A stretch of DNA of 63,284 nt from Planctomycetota bacterium (lineage in GTDB: Bacteria > Planctomycetota > JACOTG01 > JAJDCM01): the NCBI GenBank assembly GCA_029260825.1, contig JAJDCM010000343.1, positions 1-63,284 of the forward strand, given 5' to 3'. Position numbers and translations under genes: made by a program. The notes beneath the pieces were generated by a model. It was not told the DNA's origin. It ran no database searches and worked only from the letters and a program-made list of their open reading frames with translations. Shown here in pieces: positions 1 through 9,269 of this stretch; the first letter of the stretch is position 1, and the number at the start of each line of letters is the position of its first letter.

Positions 1-134
1 CAGTTGCTGTTCGGCTAGGAGTTCCTGCCATCAAGGCCTCCAGAGGACTTTCACCTCCTAGTCACTTCCCGGTTCGCTTTCGCTTGCCGGTTGACAGCGC
101 CGCCATGGCGCTGCGCGCCATGCCTGGCGCACAC
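1..134. other. Structured non-coding segment of unknown nature
   Basis: I find no gene here. Three inverted repeats follow one another: CCGG at 69-72 with CCGG at 87-90, AGCGCC at 96-101 with GGCGCT at 107-112, and GCGCCA at 115-120 with TGGCGC at 125-130. The last two are perfect 6-bp stems with loops of 4-5 bases. The segment ends at the A-run of the terminator that follows. It could be the end of a structured RNA or a repeated element cut by the window edge. I cannot name a family. Confidence 0.3.
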
Positions 135-170
135 AAAAAAAGAGCGGAGGCTTTTTCAGGCCTCCGCTCT
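134..170 (-). terminator. Intrinsic terminator of the secreted-protein gene at 202-1212
   Basis: A perfect 11-bp stem (AGAGCGGAGGC at 141-151 with GCCTCCGCTCT at 160-170) encloses an 8-base loop. A run of seven A on the plus strand at 135-141 becomes a U-run after the hairpin in minus-strand transcripts. It starts 32 bases after the stop codon of the minus-strand gene, so it most likely ends that single-gene transcript. Confidence 0.88.
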
Positions 171-201
171 TCAAGTAAATCAACTTCTGTCTACCGAAGA
201 C

Positions 202-1212
202 TTAGAACAGTCTTGGAATGACGACTGCTTTGCTGCCGGTGTACTGCAGTTCGCGTCCAGAAACGAATGAGTCGCCTCCGATCATGGCGTTCTCAACGTA
301 GACGCCAAGGATTCCGGGGCCAACGTCTACATTTCTGGTGGGCCTACGAGTCGAGGCGTTCAATTTGAGCCAGCCGTAGTTGATGCCAGCAAGCTCTCCG
401 TCGTCGCCATCGACATCGAGAGCAGTTTGGGTCACTGCGCCAGTGAGCTCACTCAGTGCCCCCATGAAGTAGCAGTCAAAGTTAAACGACCTGGAGAATC
501 GTCGCTCATTGTTGTTGTAGCCGATGATGGCAAGGTCCGTGTCTTCTGCCTGGGTGCTCATCAGGAAGAGCATGTTCGAGAACGCAACGTTCGGGCGATT
601 GGAGTTCGTGCCTTCACCGAAGAAGTGGTCGAGATACAGAGTTTCAGGGAAGCTCGAGTACTCGATGTCATCGAAATTGATGAAACCGTCGTCGGAAATA
701 AGGACCGGGCGATCGCAGGCGTCCAGGTCGGCAACGCCGTCGAAAATGGCTTCGAAAGCGTAGGGGGTGTAGGCCCACTGGAAGTCGAATTCGCTGTTAA
801 CGACGATTGCGCTTCCGATCAGGAAATCGAACTGGTTCGGTGCGAGCTCTTCCGGATCTCGCGCTTCCACAACGAGGTACCCCTTCTCGAAGTTTGGGTT
901 GTGTCCTTGGGTGAGCACCGTGATGGTGTCGGCAGGGGTGAGGTCTTCCTGGGTGTCCGACTCCTGGCAGGTTTCACTGAAGTAGACAAAATGGAGTCGT
1001 ACATCACCCTCTCGGAAACCGTTATTGCAGGACCTCTCATCTTCATTTGTGTTGGTGACCGTGACGAGGGTGTTGTTTCCTTCGGTCGAGTTGTAAAGCG
1101 GGAAGATGAGGAGGCTTGCGGGCTGGGCATGGAGAGGTTGGGCCGCTGCGGGCGTGGCCAAGAGAACAACCGTAACCAGGGCCAAGAGCCCAAACATCCG
1201 TGATCTGTACAT
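202..1212 (-). CDS. Secreted protein of unknown function
   Basis: 336 residues. The N-terminus is a clear Sec signal peptide: basic MYRSR, then a hydrophobic stretch ending in ATPAAAQP, so cleavage near residue 24 is expected. The mature part is acidic, rich in Asn, Asp and Phe, with probable beta-strands and five Cys scattered through the chain. I recognise no domain and no catalytic motif. The start is taken as ATG at 1212 because AAGGAGG sits 8 bases upstream; a TTG one codon earlier (1215) is also open but too close to that site. The gene is transcribed alone, away from the next gene, and has a strong terminator. An exported surface or periplasmic protein is as far as the sequence goes. 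Confidence 0.85.
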   Translation of the reverse strand: MYRSRMFGLLALVTVVLLATPAAAQPLHAQPASLLIFPLYNSTEGNNTLVTVTNTNEDERSCNNGFREGDVRLHFVYFSETCQESDTQEDLTPADTITVLTQGHNPNFEKGYLVVEARDPEELAPNQFDFLIGSAIVVNSEFDFQWAYTPYAFEAIFDGVADLDACDRPVLISDDGFINFDDIEYSSFPETLYLDHFFGEGTNSNRPNVAFSNMLFLMSTQAEDTDLAIIGYNNNERRFSRSFNFDCYFMGALSELTGAVTQTALDVDGDDGELAGINYGWLKLNASTRRPTRNVDVGPGILGVYVENAMIGGDSFVSGRELQYTGSKAVVIPRLF

Positions 1213-1600
1213 CAACCAATCCTCCTTGGAAAACTTCGATACTTAAGAGCTGAGTTAAGAATGCCCGCCATTTTAGATCACTCCTTGCCGGGTTCAAAGT
1301 GCGTAATTCAGACAATATCGGAGTTTTTGTGTAGGGTAAGAATTGGCGATTCATAAGGTATTTATGGATAGTCTATTAGGACATTTGTCTCAAATTGATA
1401 AAGCTTGCCGATCGAGTGAGAGCAAAACGGGTAGAACCCACTCTGCGCTCTCCCAGGCATGGGAATCAGACCTTCGGAGAATAAGAGTGAAAAGTATGGT
1501 CCTGTATGCAGGCCGATCTATTTCCGGCTTGCGGCGCGTTATGAGAGTTTGGGGTTCGTTCTTCGGGGTTCTCACGATTGTTCGAGGGAGAACAGCTGAA
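1213..1600. promoter_or_regulatory. Divergent intergenic region with promoters for both neighbours
   Basis: About 390 bases separate two divergent genes, so both promoters should lie here. The part near 1240-1380 is visibly richer in A/T than the neighbouring genes. The reading frame of the following gene stays open back to 1343, but that stretch codes for a basic, low-information sequence without a signal peptide at its start, so I treat it as non-coding. I see no convincing -35/-10 pair or operator repeat. Confidence 0.35.
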
Positions 1601-3718
1601 ATGCGAGGCCTGGGATTGGGTGTTGTGTTTTCCGTTTTCCTGTTCCCGATGTCTCTACCCTGTGAAGCGCAACCGGTTGCCCCGCAGGAAACGATGCCAG
1701 CCGCTTCTCCGGGAGACCCAAAAGAAATAGGAATCGATACTGAGCCGGGATTGCGGATCAGGCTTTACTGGATTGGCCGACCGATGGAGTTTCTGAGGCC
1801 CCTTGCAGAAGGCCAATCTCCGAACGTCGATGAGACCATCACGGAGATCGTTCAGGGTCCAGATCAGGATCCCTTTGCTGACGGCGACGGAAGGTCGATT
1901 GATCGTCAATACGTCTTGCATGTCACCGGGTGGGTCCATGCCCGAAGGTCAGGCGAATACGAGTGGAACGTTGCCTCCGCCGCGGCTGTCCGGGTCCTCA
2001 TCGATGGGAAGAAAGTTATCGATGTGACAGGTGCCCCAACCTGGCAAAAGGAGTCGCTTGGCCTTGATGTCGGGTGGCATACGGTCGAGATTTTTCAGTA
2101 TGTCAACGAGCCGGCGGAGCGGTTCATGGATCACACATGGAAGACTCCGGGTGAGGAGAGGTTTGCGCCGATTGGTGTCGATAGGATGCGTGCCCCTGCC
2201 TTCCATTTTCGACCCACCCAGCCGGGAAAGAAGTTGCTCAAAAGCGGAGCCAATCGACCGGGTCTCGGAATGAAGCTCGGGGGAGTGCACCCTGGATACC
2301 GACTCACGAATATCCGTCCGGAAGGAATGGAAATGCCGGTGGGGGCTCTTGGGATGCTGTCTGACGGAACGCTGGTGGTTGCTCGCTTTGATGCGGCAAC
2401 GTTGAAGGCTCCACGGCCCACTGGATCTGCAAACGGCGAACTCTGGCTCTTGCGTGAATTGGATCAAGACGATCCAGAACTTTTTCAAGGGGAGAAAATT
2501 GCTGATGGTCTCTTTGAGCCGTCCGGGATCTGTGTCTTGCAGGATGTGATCTATGTGTCCCAGCGAGAGGAGATCTCCCGGTTCGAATTGAACGAGTCAA
2601 CCAAGGAATGGAAGAAGAGCGTGGTTGCTTCGGGATGGGAGACGAACGATTTTCATCAGTTATCCGCCGGGCTCCTGTTCGAACCGGGTCCAGGCGACCG
2701 GCACCCCGGCTTTTTCTACATGGCGCGTTCTCCCGGTCTGGGACTCATGAAAAACCCTCCGGATCACGGCTCGATCTGGCGGGTTGATCTTTCGAAGCCG
2801 GCAGGGGAGAACGTGACCCCTCTCACCGGGGGGCACCGGACTCCAAATGGTCTTGGCTACGGTCCAAAAAAGCAGATCTTTGTGGTCGACAATCAAGGGG
2901 AGTGGACTCCGGCGAGTGAGCTCAATCATGTTCAAGAGGGTTCTTTCTACGGTTTCTATCATCCCCACGATCCACCGAATGCGTACAGGACTCCTTTCCA
3001 ACCCGATGATCAAGAGAATGGAATCGTGACCCAACCGGCGATTCTTCTACCTCAAGATGAAATTGGAAACTCGCCCACACAACCCCTGGCATTTCCTGGT
3101 GGTCATCGATTTGCCGGGCAACTTGCCCTGCCTGATATGCGGTATGGCGGGATCAATCGAGTGTTTCTAGAAAGGGTAGAGGGAGTCTGGCAGGGCTGCG
3201 CCATGCGATTTACCCAGGGGCTCGAAGCCGGGCCCAATCGCATCCTGTTTGGCCCGGATGGTTCCCTCTATGTCGGGGGCATCGGAGGGAGTCATGCATC
3301 GACCTGGTACTGGGTGAACCCGGAAGGAGAGCCGACCTTCCAGGGGCTGGAGCGACTGACTCCGACCGGTAAGGATGTCTTTGAGATCGAGCATTTGCGG
3401 GCAACCTCAAACGGTTTCTCTTTGACCTTCACCCAGCCGGTTCCCCTTGCATTCTTGAGTCATGCCGGGAACTTCAAGTTTTCCCAGTGGACCTATCGGG
3501 CTTCCATCGCTTACGGCGGGGCAAAGATTGATGTTGCCGATCTTTCGGTTGAAAGAGCCGTTCCGTCAAGAGATCGGCGAGGGGTCAATTTGATTGTCCC
3601 AGGCCTGAAGGTTGGTCATGTTGTCCACTTGAGAACCGACCCAGGGAACGATGCCGGGCAGCCGATCTGGTCTGGCGAAGTCTGGTACACCCTCAACCGA
3701 ATTCCAAAGCTCTACTGA
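1601..3718 (+). CDS. Secreted PA14-like / sorbosone-dehydrogenase-like beta-propeller protein
   Basis: 705 residues from ATG 1601, chosen because GGGAG lies 10 bases upstream and a signal peptide (MRGLGLGVVFSVF..., ending CEAQP) begins exactly here. An upstream in-frame ATG at 1343 would add 86 residues ahead of the signal peptide. After a linker comes a PA14-like carbohydrate-binding region (about residues 85-190, with the SGEYEWNVAS and VLIDGKKVID strands). A six-bladed propeller of the glucose/sorbosone-dehydrogenase type follows (about 220-600; PDGSLYVGGIGGS is a typical blade), then a beta-rich C-terminal domain. Such proteins are common in Planctomycetes and are thought to act on carbohydrates outside the cytoplasm; the substrate is unknown. 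There is no CxxCH haem motif, unlike the larger relative at 10.5-15.3 kb. An MFS transporter follows on the same strand. Confidence 0.82.
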   Translation: MRGLGLGVVFSVFLFPMSLPCEAQPVAPQETMPAASPGDPKEIGIDTEPGLRIRLYWIGRPMEFLRPLAEGQSPNVDETITEIVQGPDQDPFADGDGRSIDRQYVLHVTGWVHARRSGEYEWNVASAAAVRVLIDGKKVIDVTGAPTWQKESLGLDVGWHTVEIFQYVNEPAERFMDHTWKTPGEERFAPIGVDRMRAPAFHFRPTQPGKKLLKSGANRPGLGMKLGGVHPGYRLTNIRPEGMEMPVGALGMLSDGTLVVARFDAATLKAPRPTGSANGELWLLRELDQDDPELFQGEKIADGLFEPSGICVLQDVIYVSQREEISRFELNESTKEWKKSVVASGWETNDFHQLSAGLLFEPGPGDRHPGFFYMARSPGLGLMKNPPDHGSIWRVDLSKPAGENVTPLTGGHRTPNGLGYGPKKQIFVVDNQGEWTPASELNHVQEGSFYGFYHPHDPPNAYRTPFQPDDQENGIVTQPAILLPQDEIGNSPTQPLAFPGGHRFAGQLALPDMRYGGINRVFLERVEGVWQGCAMRFTQGLEAGPNRILFGPDGSLYVGGIGGSHASTWYWVNPEGEPTFQGLERLTPTGKDVFEIEHLRATSNGFSLTFTQPVPLAFLSHAGNFKFSQWTYRASIAYGGAKIDVADLSVERAVPSRDRRGVNLIVPGLKVGHVVHLRTDPGNDAGQPIWSGEVWYTLNRIPKLY

Positions 3719-3825
3719 TTCATTCTTTGCAGTGTGTTCCGTGAAGAATGTTCTCTTCCTCAGGGTCGGGTGCCGAGTACAATCCGGACCGCGTCGATGT
3801 CCTGATGAGCAATGGGAGAGACAGA

Positions 3826-5376
3826 GTGACGAATGAACCTCGACGAAGTGTGATTCTGTGGGCCAGCTTCCTGACCCTGATTGCCGCGGGCATGGGGTTT
3901 GGTGTTCGCACCGGTGTTCTGACCGAGTGGGGTGAGGTCTTTGGCTTTACCAAGTTTGAACTGGGGACAATCACCGGAGGCGGACTGCTTGGATTCGGCA
4001 TCGTCATTCTTCTTGCTTCGGCAATTACCGACCGAATTGGCTACAAGGCGATCTTTCTCGGGGCAGTGGCGCTGCATGTTGTTTCGGTCGTTCTGACCTT
4101 GGCCGCGACCACGGTCTACGGTTCGCTGGGAAAAGAAGCCGCCTATTGGTGTCTCTATTCGGGAGTCTTCATTTTTGCCGTCGCCAACGGCCTTTGTGAA
4201 GCTGTGATCAACCCCCTTGTTGCTCAGCTCTATCCAGAGAACAAGACTCACTATCTCAATCTCCTGCACGCGGGCTGGCCGGCTGGCCTCATTCTTGGCG
4301 GCCTCGTCGGTTTTTGCTTCCTCGGAGAAAATGCGGCGATCACCGAGATTCGCTGGGAAATCTCTCTTTGTCTCTACCTCTTTCCCGCGCTCTGGTATGG
4401 CTGGATCATCCTGAAAGAGCGTCTCCCCGTGTCTTCGGTGCAGTCGGCAGGCATCGGATTCCTGACGATGTTGAAGGAGTTTGCCCAGCCCGTGCTTCTT
4501 TTTCTTCTCGTGCTGCACGTTTGCGTGGGGTACGTGGAACTCGGGACCGATAGCTGGATCACCAGCATCACGAACGGAATTACTCAGCAGGGGTTCATGC
4601 TGTTCATTTACGCCTCGGCGATCATGTTCGTCCTGCGCTTCTTTGCCGGACCGATCGTGGAGAGAATCAATCCGGTTGGGCTCCTTTGTTTGAGCGCGGT
4701 TCTGGGATGCATTGGCCTGGTACTCATCAGTCAGGGCGAGAGTGCGGGGATGGTGTGGATCGCGGTTACAATCTATGGAGTTGGAAAGACCTTCCTTTGG
4801 CCCACGATGCTTGGTGTTGTGGGGGAGCGATTCCCAAGGGGCGGAGCTCTTACCATGGGGGCCCTTGGTGCTGCAGGGATGCTATCGGCGGGCCTCCTCG
4901 GCGGTCCGGGGATCGGCTACAAGCAGGACTATTTCGCGTCCCAGCAACTTCGGGAAGAGGCACCCTCTTCCTATGAGCGGTACGCCGCAGCCGAGAGCAG
5001 TCGGTTTCTGATGTTCCCCCATGTCCAGGGCCTGGATCCCAAGAAAGTAGCCCTCTTGCTTGGCAAAGATACGGGCGCTCCCGAGGATCTCGCCCAGACC
5101 CTCTCCAACATGAAAGAAGGCGCCGAAAGCAGGCCAGGTCTTGAGAAGCTAAGGGATTGGTGGTCCGAGCCCGAATCCGGTGCGGCGATTCACGCCCAAG
5201 AAGATCTGAATCCCGTCAATTCGGCCAGCGTCCACGGGGGCCGGATGGCACTCCGATGGACAGCGTCCGTTCCCGCCGTGATGTTTCTTGGCTACTTGCT
5301 GCTTTTTCTTTACTTCCGGTCCAAGGGTGGCTATCGGGTCGTTTCGCTCTTACAAAGAGGCGAAGAGAAAAAGTAG
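3826..5376 (+). CDS. Major facilitator superfamily transporter
   Basis: 516 residues from GTG 3826, which has GGGAGAG just upstream; ATG 3805 and ATG 3748 are in frame and possible. The protein is very hydrophobic, with about twelve membrane segments starting at SVILWASFLTLIAAGMGFG. MFS-like features include the loop ASAITDRIGYK between the second and third segments (the usual Asp/Arg-Gly position) and YGVGKTFLWPTMLGVV in the second half. An unusual hydrophilic insertion of about 110 residues (near 370-480, rich in charged residues) precedes the last membrane segment. No substrate can be read from the sequence. The neighbouring sugar-related genes make a carbohydrate or organic acid plausible, as inference only. 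Confidence 0.85.
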   Translation: MTNEPRRSVILWASFLTLIAAGMGFGVRTGVLTEWGEVFGFTKFELGTITGGGLLGFGIVILLASAITDRIGYKAIFLGAVALHVVSVVLTLAATTVYGSLGKEAAYWCLYSGVFIFAVANGLCEAVINPLVAQLYPENKTHYLNLLHAGWPAGLILGGLVGFCFLGENAAITEIRWEISLCLYLFPALWYGWIILKERLPVSSVQSAGIGFLTMLKEFAQPVLLFLLVLHVCVGYVELGTDSWITSITNGITQQGFMLFIYASAIMFVLRFFAGPIVERINPVGLLCLSAVLGCIGLVLISQGESAGMVWIAVTIYGVGKTFLWPTMLGVVGERFPRGGALTMGALGAAGMLSAGLLGGPGIGYKQDYFASQQLREEAPSSYERYAAAESSRFLMFPHVQGLDPKKVALLLGKDTGAPEDLAQTLSNMKEGAESRPGLEKLRDWWSEPESGAAIHAQEDLNPVNSASVHGGRMALRWTASVPAVMFLGYLLLFLYFRSKGGYRVVSLLQRGEEKK

Positions 5377-5382
5377 TTTGTG

Positions 5383-6441
5383 CTACTCGGACTGGATCCG
5401 GTGATCCTTGGGCCTGACGCCTTTTGTGTGGGTCTTGAAACCAAATCCAGTGGGTTCGTATTCTCCGACGATGTCCACATTCGAGTCGGACCGGATCTGG
5501 TCTTCAAGGCCGGTGGCCCAGTAACAGGCGTTGACGAGCAGTCGCCTCGTTCCCTCCTGAAGAAAGGACTGAGACGCTCCCATCGTGGTCGCAAACACCC
5601 GTCCCTTCTTACCCGACTTCGAGGTGTAGGATCGGACCCAGGCAACTGGCATCATGGGGTCGTTCTTATCCTTGATCTTGCCCTCCTTGGTAACGCTGGC
5701 GGCAAGAGGCCTGGAATCGGGGGTCATTCCCGCAAGAACCTGGCCCATGACCAGGGGGCGGATTCCCTTCAGCATGGGGAGTCTTACTCCATACACATCT
5801 GATGGATCCCAGACATCTCCGTCCTTGATTCCGCGCAGTATTGGATGGGCCGCCGCTCCCTGGGCAAGAATCCCCCGGCAGCTTTCGGTGCCATGGCCTC
5901 CGTGATGATTGACCCAGGTTTCGCCAAGGATTTGTCGGCCAAATCCGTCCTTCCAGGTCTTGGCGCGAAAATCATAGTGTTGGTAAGTCTTGTGCTTCTT
6001 CGTGTGAAATGCATGGGTGGCGGTTCGCAATCCGACGATGGGCCGACCGGAATCGACATAAGAAACAATGTGTTGCATCTGATCGTCGGGGAGATCCCTG
6101 AACCGGGTGAAGATGACCATCAGGTCGGCTGAGTGGAGGGCTTCGAGGCCGGGGATGTTGTCCGATACCTCAGGATCGATTTCGCCGGTCTCCGGATGGA
6201 TCGCGAACAACACCGTGCAGTGAAAGCCGTGCCGGGTGGCCAGGATCTTGGCAAGCTGGGGCATGCCCTCCTCGGAGCGATACTCTTCGTCGCCGGTGAC
6301 GAACACGATGTGCTTACCCTTTCCCCGTCCTTCTCCTCCCTCGTACACCATCCAGGAGTCAGATTCAACGGCGCTCGCCATGCATGAGCAGAAGAACAGA
6401 GTGACCGTGCAGAACAGGCAAAAATTCAAGGGAGAGTTCAA
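5383..6441 (-). CDS. ThuA-domain secreted protein
   Basis: 352 residues. I prefer the TTG start at 6441: AAGGA lies about 8 bases upstream and the product then begins directly with a signal peptide (MNSPLNFCLFCTVTLFF...MASA). The alternative ATG at 6507 adds 22 basic residues and has only a weak ribosome site. The body is a ThuA (trehalose-utilisation type, class-I-amidotransferase-like) fold: KHIVFVTGDEEYRSEE opens the Rossmann-like core, then ADLMVIFTRFRDLPDDQ, GRPIVGLRTATHAF and a His-rich loop WVNHHGGHG. Planctomycetes carry many ThuA proteins near sugar-degrading genes; their reaction is not settled. It is convergent with the MFS gene (6 bases between stops) and divergent from the catabolic run that follows. 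Confidence 0.85.
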   Translation of the reverse strand: MNSPLNFCLFCTVTLFFCSCMASAVESDSWMVYEGGEGRGKGKHIVFVTGDEEYRSEEGMPQLAKILATRHGFHCTVLFAIHPETGEIDPEVSDNIPGLEALHSADLMVIFTRFRDLPDDQMQHIVSYVDSGRPIVGLRTATHAFHTKKHKTYQHYDFRAKTWKDGFGRQILGETWVNHHGGHGTESCRGILAQGAAAHPILRGIKDGDVWDPSDVYGVRLPMLKGIRPLVMGQVLAGMTPDSRPLAASVTKEGKIKDKNDPMMPVAWVRSYTSKSGKKGRVFATTMGASQSFLQEGTRRLLVNACYWATGLEDQIRSDSNVDIVGEYEPTGFGFKTHTKGVRPKDHRIQSE

Positions 6442-6627
6442 GGCAAGATTCCTTTCCAACAACCGGGCCAAGCGAGTAGGGGACGACTTTTTCCGATCAT
6501 ACTCCATGACTCGCCAGGTGGCGAGACTCCAGCCCCTTGACCACAAAGGTTGACCCGGGCAACATGGGGGCCGATCGAGGTCCCACCGGATCGTCCGGAA
6601 AGAGGGTTGGGAACTCCCGGAGGTTCG

Positions 6628-7542
6628 GTGTGCGTCACGAAGAAGGAGATCAAGATCGTGGACCTGGCGATTCACAACTGGATGCGGGCAGAACCCGTCA
6701 AGGCGACCATCGAACGCATAGCTCGGTTCGGCTACAAGGCTCTTGAGATCAGCGGAGAGCCGGACGTCCACGATACCGCGGAAGTCAGAAGGATCCTGCG
6801 AGAGCACCGCATCCGGTGTTTTGGAGCAGTGACATTGATGCTGGGGGAACGTAACCTTGTGGCTAAAAATGAGGCCCAAAGGGCAAGTTCCATCGAGTAC
6901 GTGAATGACTGCATCACCATGGTGAAGGAGTTGGAAGGTGAGTTGATCACGATCGTTCCGGCGACCGTGGGAAAGATCGTTCCTGACGCGGACCCTGACT
7001 CGGAATGGAAATGGGCCGTGGAGGGCCTGAAAGAGATCGCCGATCACGCCAAGGCAAGCGGGGTGCGGATGGCCATCGAGCCGATCAATCGGTTTGAAAC
7101 CTATTTCATCAATCGAGGTTCCCAGGCGTTAGCCCTTGCCGAGGCGGTGGGGCCTGAATGCCAGGTGTGTCTTGACACGTTCCACATGAACATCGAAGAA
7201 GTCGATATGGTCCAGGCGATTCGAGACGCAGGGAGTCGTCTGGCAGACTTCCATGTCGCCGACAACAATCGAATGGCTCCCGGAATGGGCAGCATCGATT
7301 GGAGCCTGATGACCGGAACCTTGAAGGAAGTTGGATACAGCGGTCCCTTGACGGTTGAATTTTGCTCCTTCATCGACCGTACTCCGGCCAATCCTTATCC
7401 GGATGCCCTGGAGACGAAGCCCGTCGATATCAGCGACGAGCAAAGGAAGTTCATTGAAGACCATGGCAGTAGCTTGATCAGTGAGACATTTTATTCCCGT
7501 CTGGTGGAGATGTCAGCCAACACCCTTCTTCCTTTGGCCTGA
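6628..7542 (+). CDS. Sugar-phosphate isomerase/epimerase family TIM-barrel protein
   Basis: 304 residues. GTG 6628 has GGAGG 4 bases before it and keeps the whole first barrel strand (EIKIVDLAIHNW); GTG 6658 with AAGGAG 9 bases upstream is a close alternative. It belongs to the xylose-isomerase-like TIM barrels (AP endonuclease 2 / IolE / hydroxypyruvate isomerase group). Diagnostic stretches are ALEISGEPD, the metal-ligand glutamate in RMAIEPINRFE, CLDTFHMNIEE with the Asp-x-x-His pair, DFHVADNNR with its His, and TVEFCSF with the last Glu. All metal ligands expected for this fold are present, so it should be an active divalent-metal isomerase or epimerase. It leads a run of four co-directional genes that look like a small catabolic unit. 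Confidence 0.85.
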   Translation: MCVTKKEIKIVDLAIHNWMRAEPVKATIERIARFGYKALEISGEPDVHDTAEVRRILREHRIRCFGAVTLMLGERNLVAKNEAQRASSIEYVNDCITMVKELEGELITIVPATVGKIVPDADPDSEWKWAVEGLKEIADHAKASGVRMAIEPINRFETYFINRGSQALALAEAVGPECQVCLDTFHMNIEEVDMVQAIRDAGSRLADFHVADNNRMAPGMGSIDWSLMTGTLKEVGYSGPLTVEFCSFIDRTPANPYPDALETKPVDISDEQRKFIEDHGSSLISETFYSRLVEMSANTLLPLA

Positions 7543-7549
7543 AGAAACG

Positions 7550-8716
7550 ATGAAGATTGAAAGAATAGAAGCTCGGTGGATTCAATGTCCGATCCCCGAG
7601 GAAAAGCAGCACGTTTCCGATTTTGGTCGGATGACGAGCTTTGACATGGCTCTCGTTACCGTGACCACCCGAAGCGGTCTGCAGGGATTCGGGGAGGCAA
7701 AAGGTGCGGTGGGGAGTTCCGGAGAATGCGCAGCTCTTGTCTCGTGCGTTGAAAAAGAGCTTGCGCCCCGTGTCGTCGGAAGTGATGCCAGGGAGATCAC
7801 CCGCGCATTTGAAACCCTTTACAACGGGCCCCGCGCCCACTACGCCCTGGAAAGAGGCCGTGGGTTTCCGGTTCTGGGACGACGAGGCCTGACCATAGCT
7901 GCGGTGGGCGCGATTGATATGGCTCTCTGGGATCTTCTCGGGAAGCACCTTGATGTACCGATCGTCCAGTTGCTTGGCGGGCGATGTCGGGACAAGATGA
8001 AAGCCTACGCGAGTGGTGGGTGGGCCGGACCCGATGAGATCGGCGAGCAGTTGAGAGGCTACGTAGAAAAAGGTTTTCAGGCGGTCAAAATGCGTGTTGG
8101 TGTCATGGATGGCACCGTCGAACGGAGTATTCTTCGGGTGCGGAATGCCAGAAAAGAGCTGGGGCCCAAGATCGATATCATGGTGGATGCTCACGGTACT
8201 TTCAGTGTGCCGGAAGCAAAGCGTTTTGCCCGGGGAGTCGAGGATTGCGCTCTTCGTTGGTTTGAAGAGCCGATCAATAGCGATCAACGGGAAAGGCTAT
8301 CCGAAGTTCGGGCCGTTACCTCCATTCCCATTGCCATGGGGGAGAGCGAGTTCACTCGCTTTGACATTCAGGAGCTCATCCGACTCCAGGCCGTTGACGT
8401 GCTTCAGCCGGATGCAGCCATTATCGGTGGTTTGACCGAGTCTCATCGAATTGCCCAGCTTGCCCACACTCATCAACTCGAGCTGGCTCCCCATCTCTGG
8501 GGATCTGCATTTTCATTCATGGCCGGGGTGCATCTTGCCTTTGCCAGTCCTTCCGCTGTCATTCTTGAATTCTCCCTCGGTGGAAATCCACTTCTTCACG
8601 AGATGGTCGAGGAGACGATCAGTGCTCCAGAGGGCTTGATATCGTCACCGGAGAAACCAGGTCTTGGAGTGACGCCGAGGCAAGAGTTTATTGACGAATA
8701 CACGGTTCCCGCATAG
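7550..8716 (+). CDS. Mandelate racemase / muconate lactonizing enzyme family protein
   Basis: 388 residues from ATG 7550, 7 bases after the previous stop; a longer in-frame start at 7481 would overlap that gene and add a non-homologous tail. It has the two-domain enolase-superfamily layout: N-terminal capping domain (about 1-120), then the barrel. Active-site residues fit the mandelate-racemase subgroup: K180-M-R182 at the end of strand two, metal ligands D213, E239 and E265, the D288 of a His-Asp pair (QPDAAIIGG) and H315 in APHLWGSA. These enzymes abstract a proton alpha to a carboxylate, and many are sugar-acid dehydratases. Together with the isomerase and the 2-hydroxyacid dehydrogenase this suggests sugar-acid breakdown. 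The exact substrate cannot be told. Confidence 0.9.
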   Translation: MKIERIEARWIQCPIPEEKQHVSDFGRMTSFDMALVTVTTRSGLQGFGEAKGAVGSSGECAALVSCVEKELAPRVVGSDAREITRAFETLYNGPRAHYALERGRGFPVLGRRGLTIAAVGAIDMALWDLLGKHLDVPIVQLLGGRCRDKMKAYASGGWAGPDEIGEQLRGYVEKGFQAVKMRVGVMDGTVERSILRVRNARKELGPKIDIMVDAHGTFSVPEAKRFARGVEDCALRWFEEPINSDQRERLSEVRAVTSIPIAMGESEFTRFDIQELIRLQAVDVLQPDAAIIGGLTESHRIAQLAHTHQLELAPHLWGSAFSFMAGVHLAFASPSAVILEFSLGGNPLLHEMVEETISAPEGLISSPEKPGLGVTPRQEFIDEYTVPA

Positions 8717-8750
8717 GCGGGCCCTTAAGAGATGAAAAGGAGAAGTCGCC

Positions 8751-9269
8751 ATGGCCACGATGATCCGGATCAACCACGTTGCCCTCGTCGTGGATAACCT
8801 TGAACGAGCCTGCGACTTCTATGAGAAGGAATTCAATCTGTCGCCTCTTCCCGCCTATAAGTTTGATTATCCGGCCCAGTTCTACAAGATCAACGAAGAC
8901 CAGCAGCTCCATCTCACCGAATGGAAAGATAAACCGAGCTTTCGGGGTCATGTGTGTATTCAAGTTGACGACTTCAATGCCGTCTTTTGGCGAATGAAGG
9001 AGCTTTCCGCCATCGATATCACTCCTTGGGGCAAGGTGCGCCGACTTCCTGACGGAGGGATGCAGATGTTTGTCCGGGATCCATCCCAGAACCTGGTTGA
9101 GATCAGTTGCCCTGCGGATACACCGGTCGATGAAAGCATTTTTGAGGACGATCTTGTCGAGAGGAAACCCGGAATCTATGTCTCGAACCGGGACGATGAT
9201 CGAGGGTACAAATCCGACGCGGCCACTCTCTATCACGGAAAGAAGCCTGACGGTCAGGAGCCGAGTTGA
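8751..9269 (+). CDS. VOC (glyoxalase/bleomycin-resistance) family protein
   Basis: 172 residues. AAGGAG lies about 9 bases before ATG 8751. The vicinal-oxygen-chelate fold is visible as two beta-alpha-beta-beta-beta halves: IRINHVALVVDNLERACDFYE opens the first (His9 is the usual first metal ligand), and GHVCIQVDDFNAVFWRMKE opens the second (a second His). FVRDPSQNLVEISCP carries the terminal Glu ligand. The last 50 residues (after ADTPVDES) are polar and probably flexible. The family covers isomerases, epimerases, lyases and ring-cleaving dioxygenases, so the reaction is open. It lies between the enolase-type gene and the dehydrogenase, and its stop overlaps the next start by one base. Confidence 0.85.
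   Translation: MATMIRINHVALVVDNLERACDFYEKEFNLSPLPAYKFDYPAQFYKINEDQQLHLTEWKDKPSFRGHVCIQVDDFNAVFWRMKELSAIDITPWGKVRRLPDGGMQMFVRDPSQNLVEISCPADTPVDESIFEDDLVERKPGIYVSNRDDDRGYKSDAATLYHGKKPDGQEPS

Noticed and set aside
1..134. Integron attC site
   Set aside because: I could not find the paired RYYYAAC and GTTRRRY core sites in the right order; hairpins alone are not enough.
427..1203. Plus-strand frame (258 codons) opposite the first secreted protein
   Set aside because: The minus-strand frame has a signal peptide, a strong ribosome site and a terminator; the plus-strand product has no recognisable pattern.
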